Shown here: positions 1 to 9,496 of the stretch, piece after piece | Position numbering within the stretch: position 1 is the first letter of the stretch | Layout of the letters: each line of letters begins with the position of its first letter | NCBI RefSeq assembly: GCF_024757985.1 | Contig: NZ_CP103289.1 | Location: 2,170,001-2,234,000, forward strand | Length of the DNA stretch: 64,000 nt | Direction: 5' to 3' | Origin: Cellulomonas sp. NS3 | GTDB lineage: Bacteria; Actinomycetota; Actinomycetes; Actinomycetales; Cellulomonadaceae | Program-made: the position numbers and the translations under genes | The notes under the pieces: model-generated | What the model was told of the DNA's origin: nothing | The model's database searches: none | What the model saw: only the letters and a program-made list of their open reading frames with translations

Positions 1-2
1 AC

Positions 3-1472
3 TACGACGACGAGGACCCGCTGCACGACGCGCGCGGGTTCCGGCTGCAGCGGACCGCGGCCCACCCGTCGATGCTCACGGACGACCCCGAGCACGCCGC
101 GCCGTCCGCCGACGGCCCGCAGGAGCTCGCCCGCCCTCTGGTCGAGGAGTACGAGGACCCGGGCGCCGCGAACGTCATCCTGACCAATGGCGCCCGCCTG
201 TACGTCGACCACGCGCACCCCGAGTACTCCTCGCCCGAGGTCCGCGGCCCGCTCGACGCGGTGCGCTGGGACCGCGCGGGCGAGCTCGTGATGCTGGCCT
301 CGGTGCGCGCGCTCGCGTCGACCTCCGCCATGCCCGACGTGTCGCTCTACAAGAACAACGTCGACGGCAAGGGCGCGACGTACGGCACGCACGAGAACTA
401 CCTCGTCGACCGCGCGGTGCCGTTCGCGGAGCTCGCAGCCCGGCTCATCCCGTTCCTCGTGACCCGGCAGGTGTACACCGGCGCCGGGCGCGTCGGGATC
501 GGCCAGCGCGGCGAGGACCCCGGCTTCCAGCTGTCGCAGCGCGCGGACTACATCGAGGCCGAGGTCGGGCTCGAGACGACGCTGCGGCGCCCCATCGTCA
601 ACACGCGCGACGAGCCGCACGCCGACCCGGCCCGGTGGCGACGGCTGCACGTGATCATCGGCGACGCGAACCTGCTCGAGGTCGCGACCTACCTCAAGCT
701 CGGAACGACCTCGCTCGTGCTGTGGGTGCTCGAGCACGCCGCCGGGGAGGGGCCTGCGGCGGCCGCCGCGCGGGCAGCCGTCCACGCGTGGGACCACCTC
801 ACGCTGCGCGACCCGGTCGAGGCGGTCCACACCGTCAGCCACGACCTCACGCTGACCGTGCCGCTCGAGCTCGCCGACGGCCGGCGGCTCACGGCGCTCG
901 AGGTGCAGGGCGAGTACCTCGCGGCCGTCTCCGCGGTGCTCGAGGCCGTCGGGGGTGCGCCCGACGACGAGACGCAGGACGTCGTCGCGCGCTGGGGCTC
1001 GCTCCTCGGGCGCCTCGCCGACGACCCGGCGAGCTGCGCGCGCGAGGTCGAGTGGCTCGCGAAGCTGCGCCTGCTCGAGGGGATGCGCCGGCGCGACCAG
1101 CTGGACTGGGACCACCCGCGCCTCGCCGCCGTCGACCTCCAGTGGTCCGACGTCCGGCCCGAGCGCGGCCTCTACCACCGGCTGGCCGCGGCGGGCGCCG
1201 TCGAGCACCTGGTCCCCGCCGACGCCGTCGAGGAGGCCGTCGGGCACGCGCCGCACGACACCCGTGCCTACTTCCGGGGCGAGGTCATCGCTCGATTCGG
1301 GTCGCAGGTCTCCGCGGCGAGCTGGGACTCGGTGATCTTCGACGTGCCCGGCGCGCCGACGCTCCAGCGGGTGCCGATGAAGGACCCGACACGGGGGACC
1401 CGCGAGCACGTCGGCGGGCTGCTCGACCGCAGCGCCGACGCCGCGGAGCTCCTCCGCGCCCTCGGGGCCTGA
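3..1472 (+). CDS. dop: Pup deamidase/depupylase Dop (5' end missing)
   Basis: Dop deamidates the C-terminal Gln of Pup to Glu and removes Pup from conjugates; it belongs to the carboxylate-amine ligase fold shared with PafA. The frame is already open at base 3, so the N-terminus with the first nucleotide-binding Glu lies before the window; 489 residues are visible. Family marks include ARLYVDHAHPEYSSPE, which aligns with the catalytic Asp region of PafA, then KNNVDGKGATYGTHENYLV and [19 protein letters not shown]. It reads alongside PafA (9497-10858) over its length. Its partner pup follows 6 kb downstream, beyond a gene on the opposite strand. The Met codon at 72 is internal, not the start. 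Confidence 0.95.
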   Translation, partial: YDDEDPLHDARGFRLQRTAAHPSMLTDDPEHAAPSADGPQELARPLVEEYEDPGAANVILTNGARLYVDHAHPEYSSPEVRGPLDAVRWDRAGELVMLASVRALASTSAMPDVSLYKNNVDGKGATYGTHENYLVDRAVPFAELAARLIPFLVTRQVYTGAGRVGIGQRGEDPGFQLSQRADYIEAEVGLETTLRRPIVNTRDEPHADPARWRRLHVIIGDANLLEVATYLKLGTTSLVLWVLEHAAGEGPAAAAARAAVHAWDHLTLRDPVEAVHTVSHDLTLTVPLELADGRRLTALEVQGEYLAAVSAVLEAVGGAPDDETQDVVARWGSLLGRLADDPASCAREVEWLAKLRLLEGMRRRDQLDWDHPRLAAVDLQWSDVRPERGLYHRLAAAGAVEHLVPADAVEEAVGHAPHDTRAYFRGEVIARFGSQVSAASWDSVIFDVPGAPTLQRVPMKDPTRGTREHVGGLLDRSADAAELLRALGA

Positions 1473-1524
1473 GGCGCGGTCTGCCGCAGCGGGTCGGGTC
1501 GCATCGGTTCGGGTCGCCCCGGGG

Positions 1525-4500
1525 TCAGCGCATCGCGGCCACGAAGCGTGCGGCCTCCCGGGCCTCGCGCAGCCGCCGCTCGTAGGTCAGCCCGAGCCCG
1601 AGCAGCACCGCGCCGCCCAGCGCGAGCACGACCCACCACTCGACGACCTGCATCGCGGCGACCGCGGCGGGTGACGCCTGGACGACGGCGACGACGGCGA
1701 GCGCGGCGGCGCCGAGCACGAACGGCGCCTGCCAGCGTCGCACCGCGCCGACCACGACGGCGGCGGTGGCGCCCACGAGCACGAGCACGAGCCGCCACAT
1801 CGTGGGCTCCCACCACCCGGTCGTGACGGGGACGACGAGCGCGAGGAGCAGCCCGGGCGCGAGGCACGCCCACGAGCTGGCGCCGGCGTCGCTGCGGAGC
1901 GCGAGGACCCCGACCGCCAGCAGGGTCGCGCCGAGCAGCACGAGCGGCGCGTCGACCGGCACCGTCCCGCCGCGCACGGCGGCCAGGAGGGCCGCCGCCG
2001 TCGCGAGCACGACACCGACGGCGCGCACCTGGACGGCCGGCACACCCCAGAGGGCAGCGGCGGACGAGGACGCGCCGGCACCGGCGGACGCCGAGACGCC
2101 GCTCGACCGTCCGGTGGTGGACCCGGCGGTGACGGCACCGGATCGTGCGACGCTCGTGTCGGCGGTCGAGGCACCCGGGTTTGCGCCGCTCGCGTCGGCG
2201 GGAACGGAACCCTGCCCGGCGACACGTGCGCCGGCGGGAACCCCTCCCAGTTCTTCGGTGCCCACCCCGGGAACCACAGCACCCGCGCGGAGCCCAGCCC
2301 CACGGTCGGCTCCCGCGGGCGCCACCGGGGCCGCCACGACGCGGCGACCTCGGGCTGCACGGGCCGCGCCCACGACGGCGAGGCCGGACCCGACAGCGAG
2401 CACCGCACCCGGACGAGCGAGGTCAGCGGGGGCGTCGACCGCGGCGGCGAGGCTCGGGGCGGCTGCGGCGAGGGCCACCGGCCAGGCGCCCCACGAGCGG
2501 GGCGACGGACCGGCGAACGGCCAGGACCAGGCCAGGAGCGCCGCGGTCGCGGCGAGCACCAGGGCGGCGGCGAGCGCGAGCAGCTCGACCCGGGGACCCG
2601 GCGCGGCGCTCGCGGCGTCCCCGGTGTGCCGCAGCGCGACCGCGGCCGCGAGCAGACCGGCGACCGCGAGCGGCACCGCGCGAGCGCGAGCGGTGACGCC
2701 GGCCCGCGCCAGACCCCGGCCGGCACCGAGCGCGACGGTCGCGACGAGGAGCCCCGCCACTGGCCCACCCCACGGGGCGGGCGTGAGGACGAGCGGCAGG
2801 ACCAGGAACGCACCGAGGAACGCCCAGCTCGCGTCGCGGTCGGCGCGTGCCACGAGGACCGTCCCGACGCCGGTCACGAGCAGTCCTACCGCGGCGAGGA
2901 CCACGCTCGGCGGCGGGTCGGACGGCGCTGCGGCGGCGGACGCGAGCCACGCGAGCCCGGCGACCGTCAGGCCGAGCGGGACGAGCGAGGTGGCGAGGAC
3001 CCGACGGGGCGGGGCGGCGCCGGTCACGCCCACGACCGCGACGGTCGCGCCGACGGCGAGCAGGGCGAGCGTCCGGCCCAGCGACAGCGACGACGAGGTC
3101 GGTGCGGTGACGGCGACCGCGGTCGGTACGACGGCGACCGCGGTGACGAGCCAGACGCCGGGGCGGCGGGCGATGGCGGCGACGGGTGCCGCCTGGCGGG
3201 TGAGCTCACGCAGCGCTCCCGCGAGCAGCAGGGCCGCAGGCAGGGACCACATCTCGACGCCGGCGAGGGTCGCGCCCGGTCCGCCCGCAGCGGCCGTCGC
3301 CAACCGCGCCGGACCGAGCAGGGCCAGCGCGCCGGCGGTCGCGAGCAGGAGGACGTGGGTGTTCGGCGTGATTCCGCGCGACGACGTGCCCGGCGCCGCG
3401 GAGGCCGGGGCCGTCGGACCCGGTGTCCCGTCCGCTCCCGCCGGGTCGGCGCCTCCGGTGCGGACGAGCGCCGCGCACCCGACCAGCGCCGCCGCGACCC
3501 CGCCGGCCGTGACACCGCGCCAGACGTCGTCCTGGAGGGCGACGGGGAGCACCAGGAGCGCGCCGGCGCTGCCCCACCACGGGGCGGTCCCGGCGGCGGC
3601 GCGGCGTACCGCCACGGCGAGCGCCAGCAGGCCGAGCACCGCCACGAGCACGTCACCCGGCGGCTGGGTCAGTGTCGCCGCCCCGGCGAGGGTGGCGAGG
3701 CCGGCGATGACCAGACCGACGACGGCGAGATCGGCACGCTCGCGCGCCGCCGACGTCCGGCGGGCGGTCCCGAGCGCGAGCGCAGCGCCGACCGCGAGCA
3801 CCACGAGGGTGCGCACCAGACCGGCTCCGGAGTCGCGCACCGCCACGACGGTCGGGACGACGGCGGCCGCGGCCACGACCCAGGCGCCCCACGCCGCGAC
3901 GCGCAGGTGCGCGGCCGACGGGTCGCGTGCCAGACGCCAGGCGGCGGCCGCGACGACGGCTGCAGCGGGCAGCGACCACGCCTCGACGTCGACCATCAGC
4001 GGGTCGGCCGAGCCACCCACGGCGGGTGGCTGGGCGACGGCGAGGACGTGCCCCCACGGGCCCAGGAGGGCGAGCAGCGCGCCGAGGAGAGACAGGACGT
4101 GCCGGGGCTGCAGGGCCGCCGTCCCCGCCCCCGGTCGGCTCCGCACGGCAGGGACCTCCACGAGCCCGACGAGCACGGCGCCGACGAGCCCGGCGACGGC
4201 GTCCCGGGGGAGTCCGGCGGCGAGCTCGCCGCCGAGGAGCGCGCTCGGCACGCTCGCGAGCGCGAGCCCGGCACCCAGCAGCGCGACGTCACCGTCCGCA
4301 GCCGACCTCCAGCGCCGCGCGCCGACGACCGCGAGCACGAGTCCTGCCGGTGCGAGGTAGGCCTCGGGCGTCCCGACGTCCCCCGCGTCGAGGAGCACCC
4401 AGGACGCCACGGTGCCGAGCGCGAGCGTCCACCAGCGTGCCCATCGGCGGCCCGGCGCGAGGGACCAGGCACCGGCGGTGATCGCGGCGACCAGAAGCGC

Positions 4501-7452
4501 GAGCGCCGCCGTCGACGCCGACCCGGCCGGGGCAGGGCCGGACGCCGTCGCGACGGCGGCGGCCAGCACGGCCCACCCGCCGGCCTCGGCCGCGCGGCGC
4601 GCGTGCTCGTCGTGCCCGGACGCCTCGGCCGCCGCCCCGAGCCGCGGCGCGTCGTCCGCCGCAGCCCCCCGGGCGAGCACCGGGGCGAGCAGCACGCCGA
4701 CCGCGCCCGCCGCGGCGACCCCGACCGCGAGCGTGCTGCCCTGAGCTGCGGACCCGAGGGCACGCTCCAGACTCACGACGGCGAGCGCGCCGAGCGGCGC
4801 GACCGCCCCGGCGGCGACGCGCGCCGAGCGCGGCACCACCCGGCGGCCGCGCACGGCGACCAGCACGGAGCCGGCGACCGCGAGCACGGCGAGCAGCACG
4901 AGCAGCACGCGCCGCGGGCCCGAGCCGTCCGGTGTCGACGCGGTCCACGCCCACGGCCACGCCGTGACGAGGGCGACGGCCGCTGCCGCCAGCCACGCCA
5001 CCCGGTCCGCCGGCGCAGCCGCGTGCCGCCGCACGGCGAGCAGCGCGCAGCCCGCGACGACGACGCACGCCGTGGAGGTCCGCGCCACCGTCGGGTCGAG
5101 CCCGGCCGCGACGAGGGCGACGATCGCGGCGGACCAGCCGAGCAGCGCGCCCGCGGCGAGCGCGGCGGCGCGCAGGGCCACGGGGCGCGCGAGCCACCGC
5201 CGGGTCCCCACGCCGAGCGCCGCCGCCGCTGCGAGCGCCGCGGCGAGCGGCCCGAGCACCCCCTGGGACGCGGCGAGGGCGCCGAGCACCGCCACGACCA
5301 CCACCGTGCGCGCGGGGGCGCTCACGTCGAGCACAGGCCGCACACCCGCCGCGTCACCCGCGAACGCGAGCGCCGCCAGGGCCAGCAGCAGGACGACGAG
5401 ACCGGTGCCGACGAGTCCGGGCCACCCGCTCGCCAGCGCGACGGGGGTCGCGACGAGCACCACGACAGCGATCCACGACCCGGCCCGGGCCTGCCCGCCC
5501 GCAGCTCGTGCGAGGGCGACGGTCGCGCCCGCGCCGAGCACGAGCGCGACCACCGTCGCCGGCCCCGGGGAGACGTCCGGGTCGACGAGGAAGCCTGCGG
5601 TGACGAGGGGGAGCGCGAGGACCGTCGGGACGCTCGCGACCAGCGCGACCGCGTGCGCGCCCTGCACGGCCCACGGGCCGCCGCCGAGCCCGCCGCGAGC
5701 GAGGCGAGCGCGACGAGCGAGGCGCAGGCCGAGCGTGACCAGCGTCGGAGCCAGCGGCACCAGCGCCCACAGGGCCGCGGCCTCCACCACCCCGGCCCGG
5801 GCGAGCAGCACGACCACCGCGAGCGCGGCGACCGCCGCGAGGGCGCCCGACACCGTCGCCCAGGCGCGCGCCCCACCTCCGAAGCCGGCGAACGTGGGCG
5901 ACGCAGAGGACGCTGCCGCGACGGTCCACGGCCCGGAGCCCGGGTCCGCGACGGTCCACGGCCCGGAGCCCGGGTCCGGGGCGGACGGCGCCGTCGCGCG
6001 GGTCCCGTCGGCCGGCGTCGCCGCGGCCGGGTCGTGCGCCGGCTCGGTGGTCGAGCCGGCATCGGCTGTGGCTCGGTGCTCGGCGACCGAGGGTGCGGTC
6101 CCGAGCACCTCGTCGGCGAGTGCGGTCGGGGTGCCAGGCGCACCGGACCCGGCGCTCCCCGACTCCGTACCGACCGGCGCGACCGGCCTCGCGCCGGGGC
6201 TCGCGACCGGGTCGCCGTCCGCGTGCACGGTGACCCGGGTCGCCGCGAGGCGGGCCTGGACGGCGGCGAGCACCGAGGCAGCCACGAGGGCCGCGACGGA
6301 CCCCCACGCAGGGGCGTCCGGGGCGTCCCAGCCCGCGCCGTCGACGAGTGCTGCGACCGCGGCGACGAGTGCGACGACGGCGACGAGGGCCCAGGCCAGC
6401 GCGCCGAGGACCGCACGCTCGACCGCGTGGCGCTTCGAGGCGGTGGCCCGGCCCGCGAACCGGGCGGTGGTCAGCGCGAGCGCCACGCAGGCGAGCCCGG
6501 CGAACCCGGCCACCGAGGGCACGAGCGGTGCGAGCAGCAGCGGCGCGACCGGGACGAGGACCGCGCCGGAGAGCGTGCCGACCCGCAGCCGCGCGCGCAC
6601 GCCCCACACCCCGAGCGCGGTGCCGCACACGAGCGCCGAGACGCCCGCGTACGCGGCCGGCTCGGCCGGTCGCACGAGCCCGGTCGCCGGCACGGCCCAC
6701 GCGTCGAGCAGCAGCAGCACGGCGGCCAGCCCGCCGACGGCCTCGGCGCTCGACGTCAGGCCCGACCGGCGCAGCCGGCCGGCGACGGCGAAGACCACGA
6801 CGGTGGCGACGGCGACGGCGAGGGCGCGGCCCGCCAGCGGGATCCAGCCCCAGCTGAAGAGGAGGAACACGATGCTCGCCGCCGCGAGCAGGCTCGCGCC
6901 GAGCACCTGCAGCACGGTCTGCACCCGCCAGCGCGGGCGCGGTGCACGCGCCGGCGGGGCGGTCCGCCGTGGCGGCCCGGCGTCGGCGGCACGGACCGGC
7001 ACGCCCGCGGGCGCGGTGGGCCGGGGAGGGGCGGTCCGGGCGCGGGGTGGAGCGGGTGGTCCCGAGTACCCCAGGCGAGGCCCCGAGGGAGCGACCGAGG
7101 GCTGGTGCGCGGCGGACCGGGCCTGCGCCGCAGCGCCGCGACCCGCGGTCGCGTGCGCGGCCGCGGCTCGTCGCCGCGCGTCCGCCGCGGCCTGCTGCTG
7201 GCGGCCACGCATCCCGGCGAGGTGCGCCTGACGGGCGTCCAGCGCACCCACCGCACGCTGCGAGAGCGACCAGAGCTCGCGCGCGTCCGACCCCGCCAGG
7301 TCGAGCCCGCAGCCGCTGCAGCGCGCGGTCGTGAGCGTCGCGGCGCACGAGGGGCACGCGGTCGCGTCGGCCAGGAGGCGCCGGACGACGGCGTACGGGT
7401 CGGGGCTCGGGCTCGGGCCCTGCGCGAGAGGCATGGCGGCATCCTGGTCCAT
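1525..7452 (-). CDS. Giant multi-spanning membrane protein, SCO7613 C-terminal-like
   Basis: A predicted integral membrane protein of about 1975 residues, function unknown; the architecture resembles actinobacterial 'SCO7613 C-terminal domain' membrane proteins. The N-terminus has a zinc ribbon (CPSC-x8-CSGC), then a hydrophilic Ala/Arg/Pro-rich stretch, then dozens of hydrophobic Ala/Val/Leu segments to the C-terminus. Two hydrophilic linkers interrupt the membrane part, one holding a 10-residue tandem repeat. A module with the motifs VE-x-WSLPAA and VVPT-x-VAV occurs twice, so the protein grew by internal duplication. The Met at 7452 is chosen because the zinc ribbon starts soon after; Met at 7434 is possible. 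No strong ribosome binding site is visible. It is convergent with dop and divergent from pup. Confidence 0.75.
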   Translation of the reverse strand: MDQDAAMPLAQGPSPSPDPYAVVRRLLADATACPSCAATLTTARCSGCGLDLAGSDARELWSLSQRAVGALDARQAHLAGMRGRQQQAAADARRRAAAAHATAGRGAAAQARSAAHQPSVAPSGPRLGYSGPPAPPRARTAPPRPTAPAGVPVRAADAGPPRRTAPPARAPRPRWRVQTVLQVLGASLLAAASIVFLLFSWGWIPLAGRALAVAVATVVVFAVAGRLRRSGLTSSAEAVGGLAAVLLLLDAWAVPATGLVRPAEPAAYAGVSALVCGTALGVWGVRARLRVGTLSGAVLVPVAPLLLAPLVPSVAGFAGLACVALALTTARFAGRATASKRHAVERAVLGALAWALVAVVALVAAVAALVDGAGWDAPDAPAWGSVAALVAASVLAAVQARLAATRVTVHADGDPVASPGARPVAPVGTESGSAGSGAPGTPTALADEVLGTAPSVAEHRATADAGSTTEPAHDPAAATPADGTRATAPSAPDPGSGPWTVADPGSGPWTVAAASSASPTFAGFGGGARAWATVSGALAAVAALAVVVLLARAGVVEAAALWALVPLAPTLVTLGLRLARRARLARGGLGGGPWAVQGAHAVALVASVPTVLALPLVTAGFLVDPDVSPGPATVVALVLGAGATVALARAAGGQARAGSWIAVVVLVATPVALASGWPGLVGTGLVVLLLALAALAFAGDAAGVRPVLDVSAPARTVVVVAVLGALAASQGVLGPLAAALAAAAALGVGTRRWLARPVALRAAALAAGALLGWSAAIVALVAAGLDPTVARTSTACVVVAGCALLAVRRHAAAPADRVAWLAAAAVALVTAWPWAWTASTPDGSGPRRVLLVLLAVLAVAGSVLVAVRGRRVVPRSARVAAGAVAPLGALAVVSLERALGSAAQGSTLAVGVAAAGAVGVLLAPVLARGAAADDAPRLGAAAEASGHDEHARRAAEAGGWAVLAAAVATASGPAPAGSASTAALALLVAAITAGAWSLAPGRRWARWWTLALGTVASWVLLDAGDVGTPEAYLAPAGLVLAVVGARRWRSAADGDVALLGAGLALASVPSALLGGELAAGLPRDAVAGLVGAVLVGLVEVPAVRSRPGAGTAALQPRHVLSLLGALLALLGPWGHVLAVAQPPAVGGSADPLMVDVEAWSLPAAAVVAAAAWRLARDPSAAHLRVAAWGAWVVAAAAVVPTVVAVRDSGAGLVRTLVVLAVGAALALGTARRTSAARERADLAVVGLVIAGLATLAGAATLTQPPGDVLVAVLGLLALAVAVRRAAAGTAPWWGSAGALLVLPVALQDDVWRGVTAGGVAAALVGCAALVRTGGADPAGADGTPGPTAPASAAPGTSSRGITPNTHVLLLATAGALALLGPARLATAAAGGPGATLAGVEMWSLPAALLLAGALRELTRQAAPVAAIARRPGVWLVTAVAVVPTAVAVTAPTSSSLSLGRTLALLAVGATVAVVGVTGAAPPRRVLATSLVPLGLTVAGLAWLASAAAAPSDPPPSVVLAAVGLLVTGVGTVLVARADRDASWAFLGAFLVLPLVLTPAPWGGPVAGLLVATVALGAGRGLARAGVTARARAVPLAVAGLLAAAVALRHTGDAASAAPGPRVELLALAAALVLAATAALLAWSWPFAGPSPRSWGAWPVALAAAAPSLAAAVDAPADLARPGAVLAVGSGLAVVGAARAARGRRVVAAPVAPAGADRGAGLRAGAVVPGVGTEELGGVPAGARVAGQGSVPADASGANPGASTADTSVARSGAVTAGSTTGRSSGVSASAGAGASSSAAALWGVPAVQVRAVGVVLATAAALLAAVRGGTVPVDAPLVLLGATLLAVGVLALRSDAGASSWACLAPGLLLALVVPVTTGWWEPTMWRLVLVLVGATAAVVVGAVRRWQAPFVLGAAALAVVAVVQASPAAVAAMQVVEWWVVLALGGAVLLGLGLTYERRLREAREAARFVAAMR
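5918..5977. repeat. 30-bp perfect tandem repeat inside the membrane-protein gene
   Basis: Two identical 30-bp units (5918-5947 and 5948-5977) lie head to tail. They encode a duplicated 10-residue block, DPGSGPWTVA, in a hydrophilic linker of the giant membrane protein. The unit length keeps the frame. Confidence 0.9.
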
Positions 7453-7462
7453 GCCGGGTCGC

Positions 7463-7490
7463 CGCCCGCGCCTGTGCACAGGCGCGGGCG
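7463..7490. promoter_or_regulatory. 28-bp perfect palindrome, candidate operator
   Basis: A gapless self-complementary sequence centred on TGTGCACA lies in the divergent region between the giant membrane-protein gene (start 7452) and pup (start 7641). It begins 11 bases upstream of the membrane gene start. A perfect palindrome without a loop fits a dimeric repressor site better than a terminator, but the binding protein is unknown. Confidence 0.5.
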
Positions 7491-7548
7491 TGCGCGTCCC
7501 CCGTCCGTGCCGCGCTCCCTCGGTCGGCCGCGCGTCCGGGGCAGGGCC

Positions 7549-7554
7549 TAGGGT
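7549..7554 (+). promoter_or_regulatory. -10 element (TAGGGT) of the pup-prcBA operon
   Basis: TAGGGT fits the actinobacterial TANNNT -10 pattern and sits in a GGGCCTAGG context also found before pyk. It lies about 86 bases upstream of the pup start. No convincing -35 box is seen. Confidence 0.4.
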
Positions 7555-7640
7555 GGAGCGAGCGGGCCGCACGCGGGGCGCTTCGGCACCTGCACGCGCA
7601 CGACCCGTCCGAGCACGATCGAGACACACGGGAGGTCACG

Positions 7641-7835
7641 ATGGCTGGTCAGGAACACGGGCGGGCCCGTCGCGAGGACGACGAGCCGGTCGACGCCCCG
7701 GAGCCGGCGCCCGCGACGCCCGCCGCGCAGGCCCGCGACGCCGAGGTCGACGCGCTGCTCGAGGAGATCGACGAGGTCCTCGAGTCCAACGCGGAGCAGT
7801 TCGTGCGCGGGTTCGTGCAGAAGGGCGGTCAGTGA
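7641..7835 (+). CDS. pup: Prokaryotic ubiquitin-like protein Pup
   Basis: Pup is the 64-residue tag that PafA attaches to lysines to mark proteins for the proteasome. It is rich in Glu/Asp with a central helix (DALLEEIDEVLESNAEQFV) and ends FVQKGGQ. The terminal Gln means it is made as the inactive precursor and must be deamidated by Dop, whose gene lies upstream. A good ribosome binding site (GGGAGG) precedes the ATG. prcB starts 6 bases after the stop, so pup, prcB and prcA form one transcription unit. Confidence 0.97.
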   Translation: MAGQEHGRARREDDEPVDAPEPAPATPAAQARDAEVDALLEEIDEVLESNAEQFVRGFVQKGGQ

Positions 7836-7841
7836 GCCTCG

Positions 7842-8699
7842 ATGGGTCCGGATCACGCTGCCTCCCCGGGGCGGCTCCCGAGCGCGTTCCTCACGCCCGG
7901 GTCGCCGTCCTTCGTCGACTTCCTCGCGGGGCACGCCCCGTCGCTCCTCCCCGGTAACCGCCCGCTGCCGCCCGCGGACGTCCCCGCCGCCCCGCACGCG
8001 ACGACGATCGTCGCTCTGACGTTCGACGGCGGCGTCGTCATGGCGGGCGACCGTCGCGCCACGATGGGCCCGACGATCGCGAGCCGCGAGATCGAGAAGG
8101 TCTTCCCGGCCGACGAGTTCTCCGCCGTCGGCATCGCCGGCACCGCGGGGCTCGCGGTCGAGCTCGTCCGGCTCTTCCAGCTCGAGCTCGAGCACTACGA
8201 GAAGATCGAGGGCACGCTGCTCTCGCTCGACGGCAAGGCCAACCGCCTCGCGACGATGATCCGCAGCAACCTCGGCCTCGCGATGCAGGGGCTCGCGGTC
8301 GTCCCGCTGTTCTGCGGCTTCGACCTCGACCGCCTCCGTGGGCGGATCTTCTCCTACGACATCACGGGCGGGCGCTACGAGGAGCACGAGCACCACAGCG
8401 TCGGCTCGGGGTCCGTGTTCGCGCGCGGCTCGCTCAAGAAGCTGTGGCGCCCCGGGCTCGACGTCGCCGGCGGCGTGCGCGTCGCGGTCGAGGCGCTCGT
8501 CGACGCCGCGGACGACGACTCCGCGACGGGTGGGCCCGACGAGAGCCGGCGCATCTGGCCCGTCGTCGCGACCGTGACCGAGGCCGGCTACGTGCGGGTC
8601 CCGGACGACGAGCTCGCGCGTGTCGTGGCGGACGTGACCACCGCACGCCGGGCCGAGCACGACCGGAGCCGTCTCGCACGAGGAGGTGAGCAGCGATGA
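7842..8699 (+). CDS. prcB: Proteasome subunit beta
   Basis: Catalytic beta subunit of the 20S proteasome core. It is made with a propeptide of about 53 residues that is cleaved before Thr54 in HATTIVAL, giving the N-terminal Thr nucleophile. Downstream [14 protein letters not shown] is the usual beta-subunit signature. The length of 285 residues is normal. Its ribosome binding site is weak and the start follows the pup stop closely, suggesting coupled translation. Its stop overlaps the prcA start (ATGA). Confidence 0.97.
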   Translation: MGPDHAASPGRLPSAFLTPGSPSFVDFLAGHAPSLLPGNRPLPPADVPAAPHATTIVALTFDGGVVMAGDRRATMGPTIASREIEKVFPADEFSAVGIAGTAGLAVELVRLFQLELEHYEKIEGTLLSLDGKANRLATMIRSNLGLAMQGLAVVPLFCGFDLDRLRGRIFSYDITGGRYEEHEHHSVGSGSVFARGSLKKLWRPGLDVAGGVRVAVEALVDAADDDSATGGPDESRRIWPVVATVTEAGYVRVPDDELARVVADVTTARRAEHDRSRLARGGEQR

Positions 8700-9400
8700 G
8701 CATGCCGTTCTACGTCTCGCCCGAGCAGCTCATGAAGGACCGCGCGGACTACGCCCGCAAGGGCATCGCGCGCGGGCGGTCGGTCGTGGTGCTGCAGTAC
8801 GACGACGGCATCGCGTTCGCGACCGAGAACCCCTCGCGCGCGCTGCACAAGATCTCCGAGATCTACGACCGCATCGCGTTCGCGGCCGTGGGCAAGTACA
8901 ACGAGTTCGAGAACCTGCGGGTCGCTGGCGTGCGGTACGCCGACCTGCGCGGGTACTCCTACGACCGTCAGGACGTCAACGCGCGCGGGCTCGCGAACGC
9001 GTACGCGCAGACGCTCGGCACGGTCTTCACCACGGAGTCCAAGCCGCTCGAGGTCGAGCTCGTCGTCGCCGAGGTCGGCGACCGCGCCGAGGCCGACCAG
9101 GTGTACCGCCTGTCGTACGACGGGTCGGTCGCCGACGAGCACGGGTACGTCGTGATGGGCGGCGAGGCCGAGCGGCTGGGCGCGCTGCTCGCCGACGGCT
9201 GGCGTCCCGGGCTGCCGCTCGCCGAGGTGCTCGACCTCGCGGTGCGCGTCCTGGGCACCCCGGCCGAGGGAGAGCCCCGGCGCATCCCCGCGAGCCAGCT
9301 CGAGGTCGCGGTGCTCGACCGGACCCGCCCCCGCCGGGCGTTCCGCCGGCTGTCCGGCGTCGCGCTGGAGGACCTGCTCGGAGCGGTCACGCACCCCTGA
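8696..9400 (+). CDS. prcA: Proteasome subunit alpha
   Basis: Alpha subunit that forms the outer gating rings of the 20S proteasome and docks the Mpa/ARC ATPase. The start [20 protein letters not shown] is the typical N-terminal gate and H0 helix, and there is no catalytic Thr. The ATG overlaps the prcB stop by 4 bases and has a strong GAGGAGGT ribosome binding site. It has 234 residues; the extreme C-terminus lacks any long extension. Confidence 0.97.
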   Translation: MSMPFYVSPEQLMKDRADYARKGIARGRSVVVLQYDDGIAFATENPSRALHKISEIYDRIAFAAVGKYNEFENLRVAGVRYADLRGYSYDRQDVNARGLANAYAQTLGTVFTTESKPLEVELVVAEVGDRAEADQVYRLSYDGSVADEHGYVVMGGEAERLGALLADGWRPGLPLAEVLDLAVRVLGTPAEGEPRRIPASQLEVAVLDRTRPRRAFRRLSGVALEDLLGAVTHP

Positions 9401-9415
9401 CCGGGCCGGCCGGGC

Positions 9416-9455
9416 ACGCCGTCCGCACGGCGTCCGGCGCCGCTCGCCGAGCGGC
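9416..9455 (+). terminator. Two tandem hairpins between prcA and pafA
   Basis: Stem 1 is ACGCCGT/ACGGCGT (9416-9433, 4-base loop). Stem 2 is GCCGCTC/GAGCGGC (9439-9455, 3-base loop). They begin 15 bases after the prcA stop and end about 30 bases before the pafA ribosome binding site. There is no U-tract, so they could attenuate rather than stop transcription, or protect the prcA 3' end. Confidence 0.4.
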
Positions 9456-9496
9456 TGCGGCGGACCCTGAGGGACACTGACGACGAGGAGGCACCC

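Noticed and set aside
2626-7551. Open frame of over 1600 codons on the plus strand opposite the giant membrane-protein gene
   Set aside because: Its product is a monotonous Arg/Gly/Glu/Asp-rich sequence with no domain, the usual antisense shadow of an Ala/Val-rich gene at very high GC. The minus-strand frame has clear membrane helices and a zinc ribbon.
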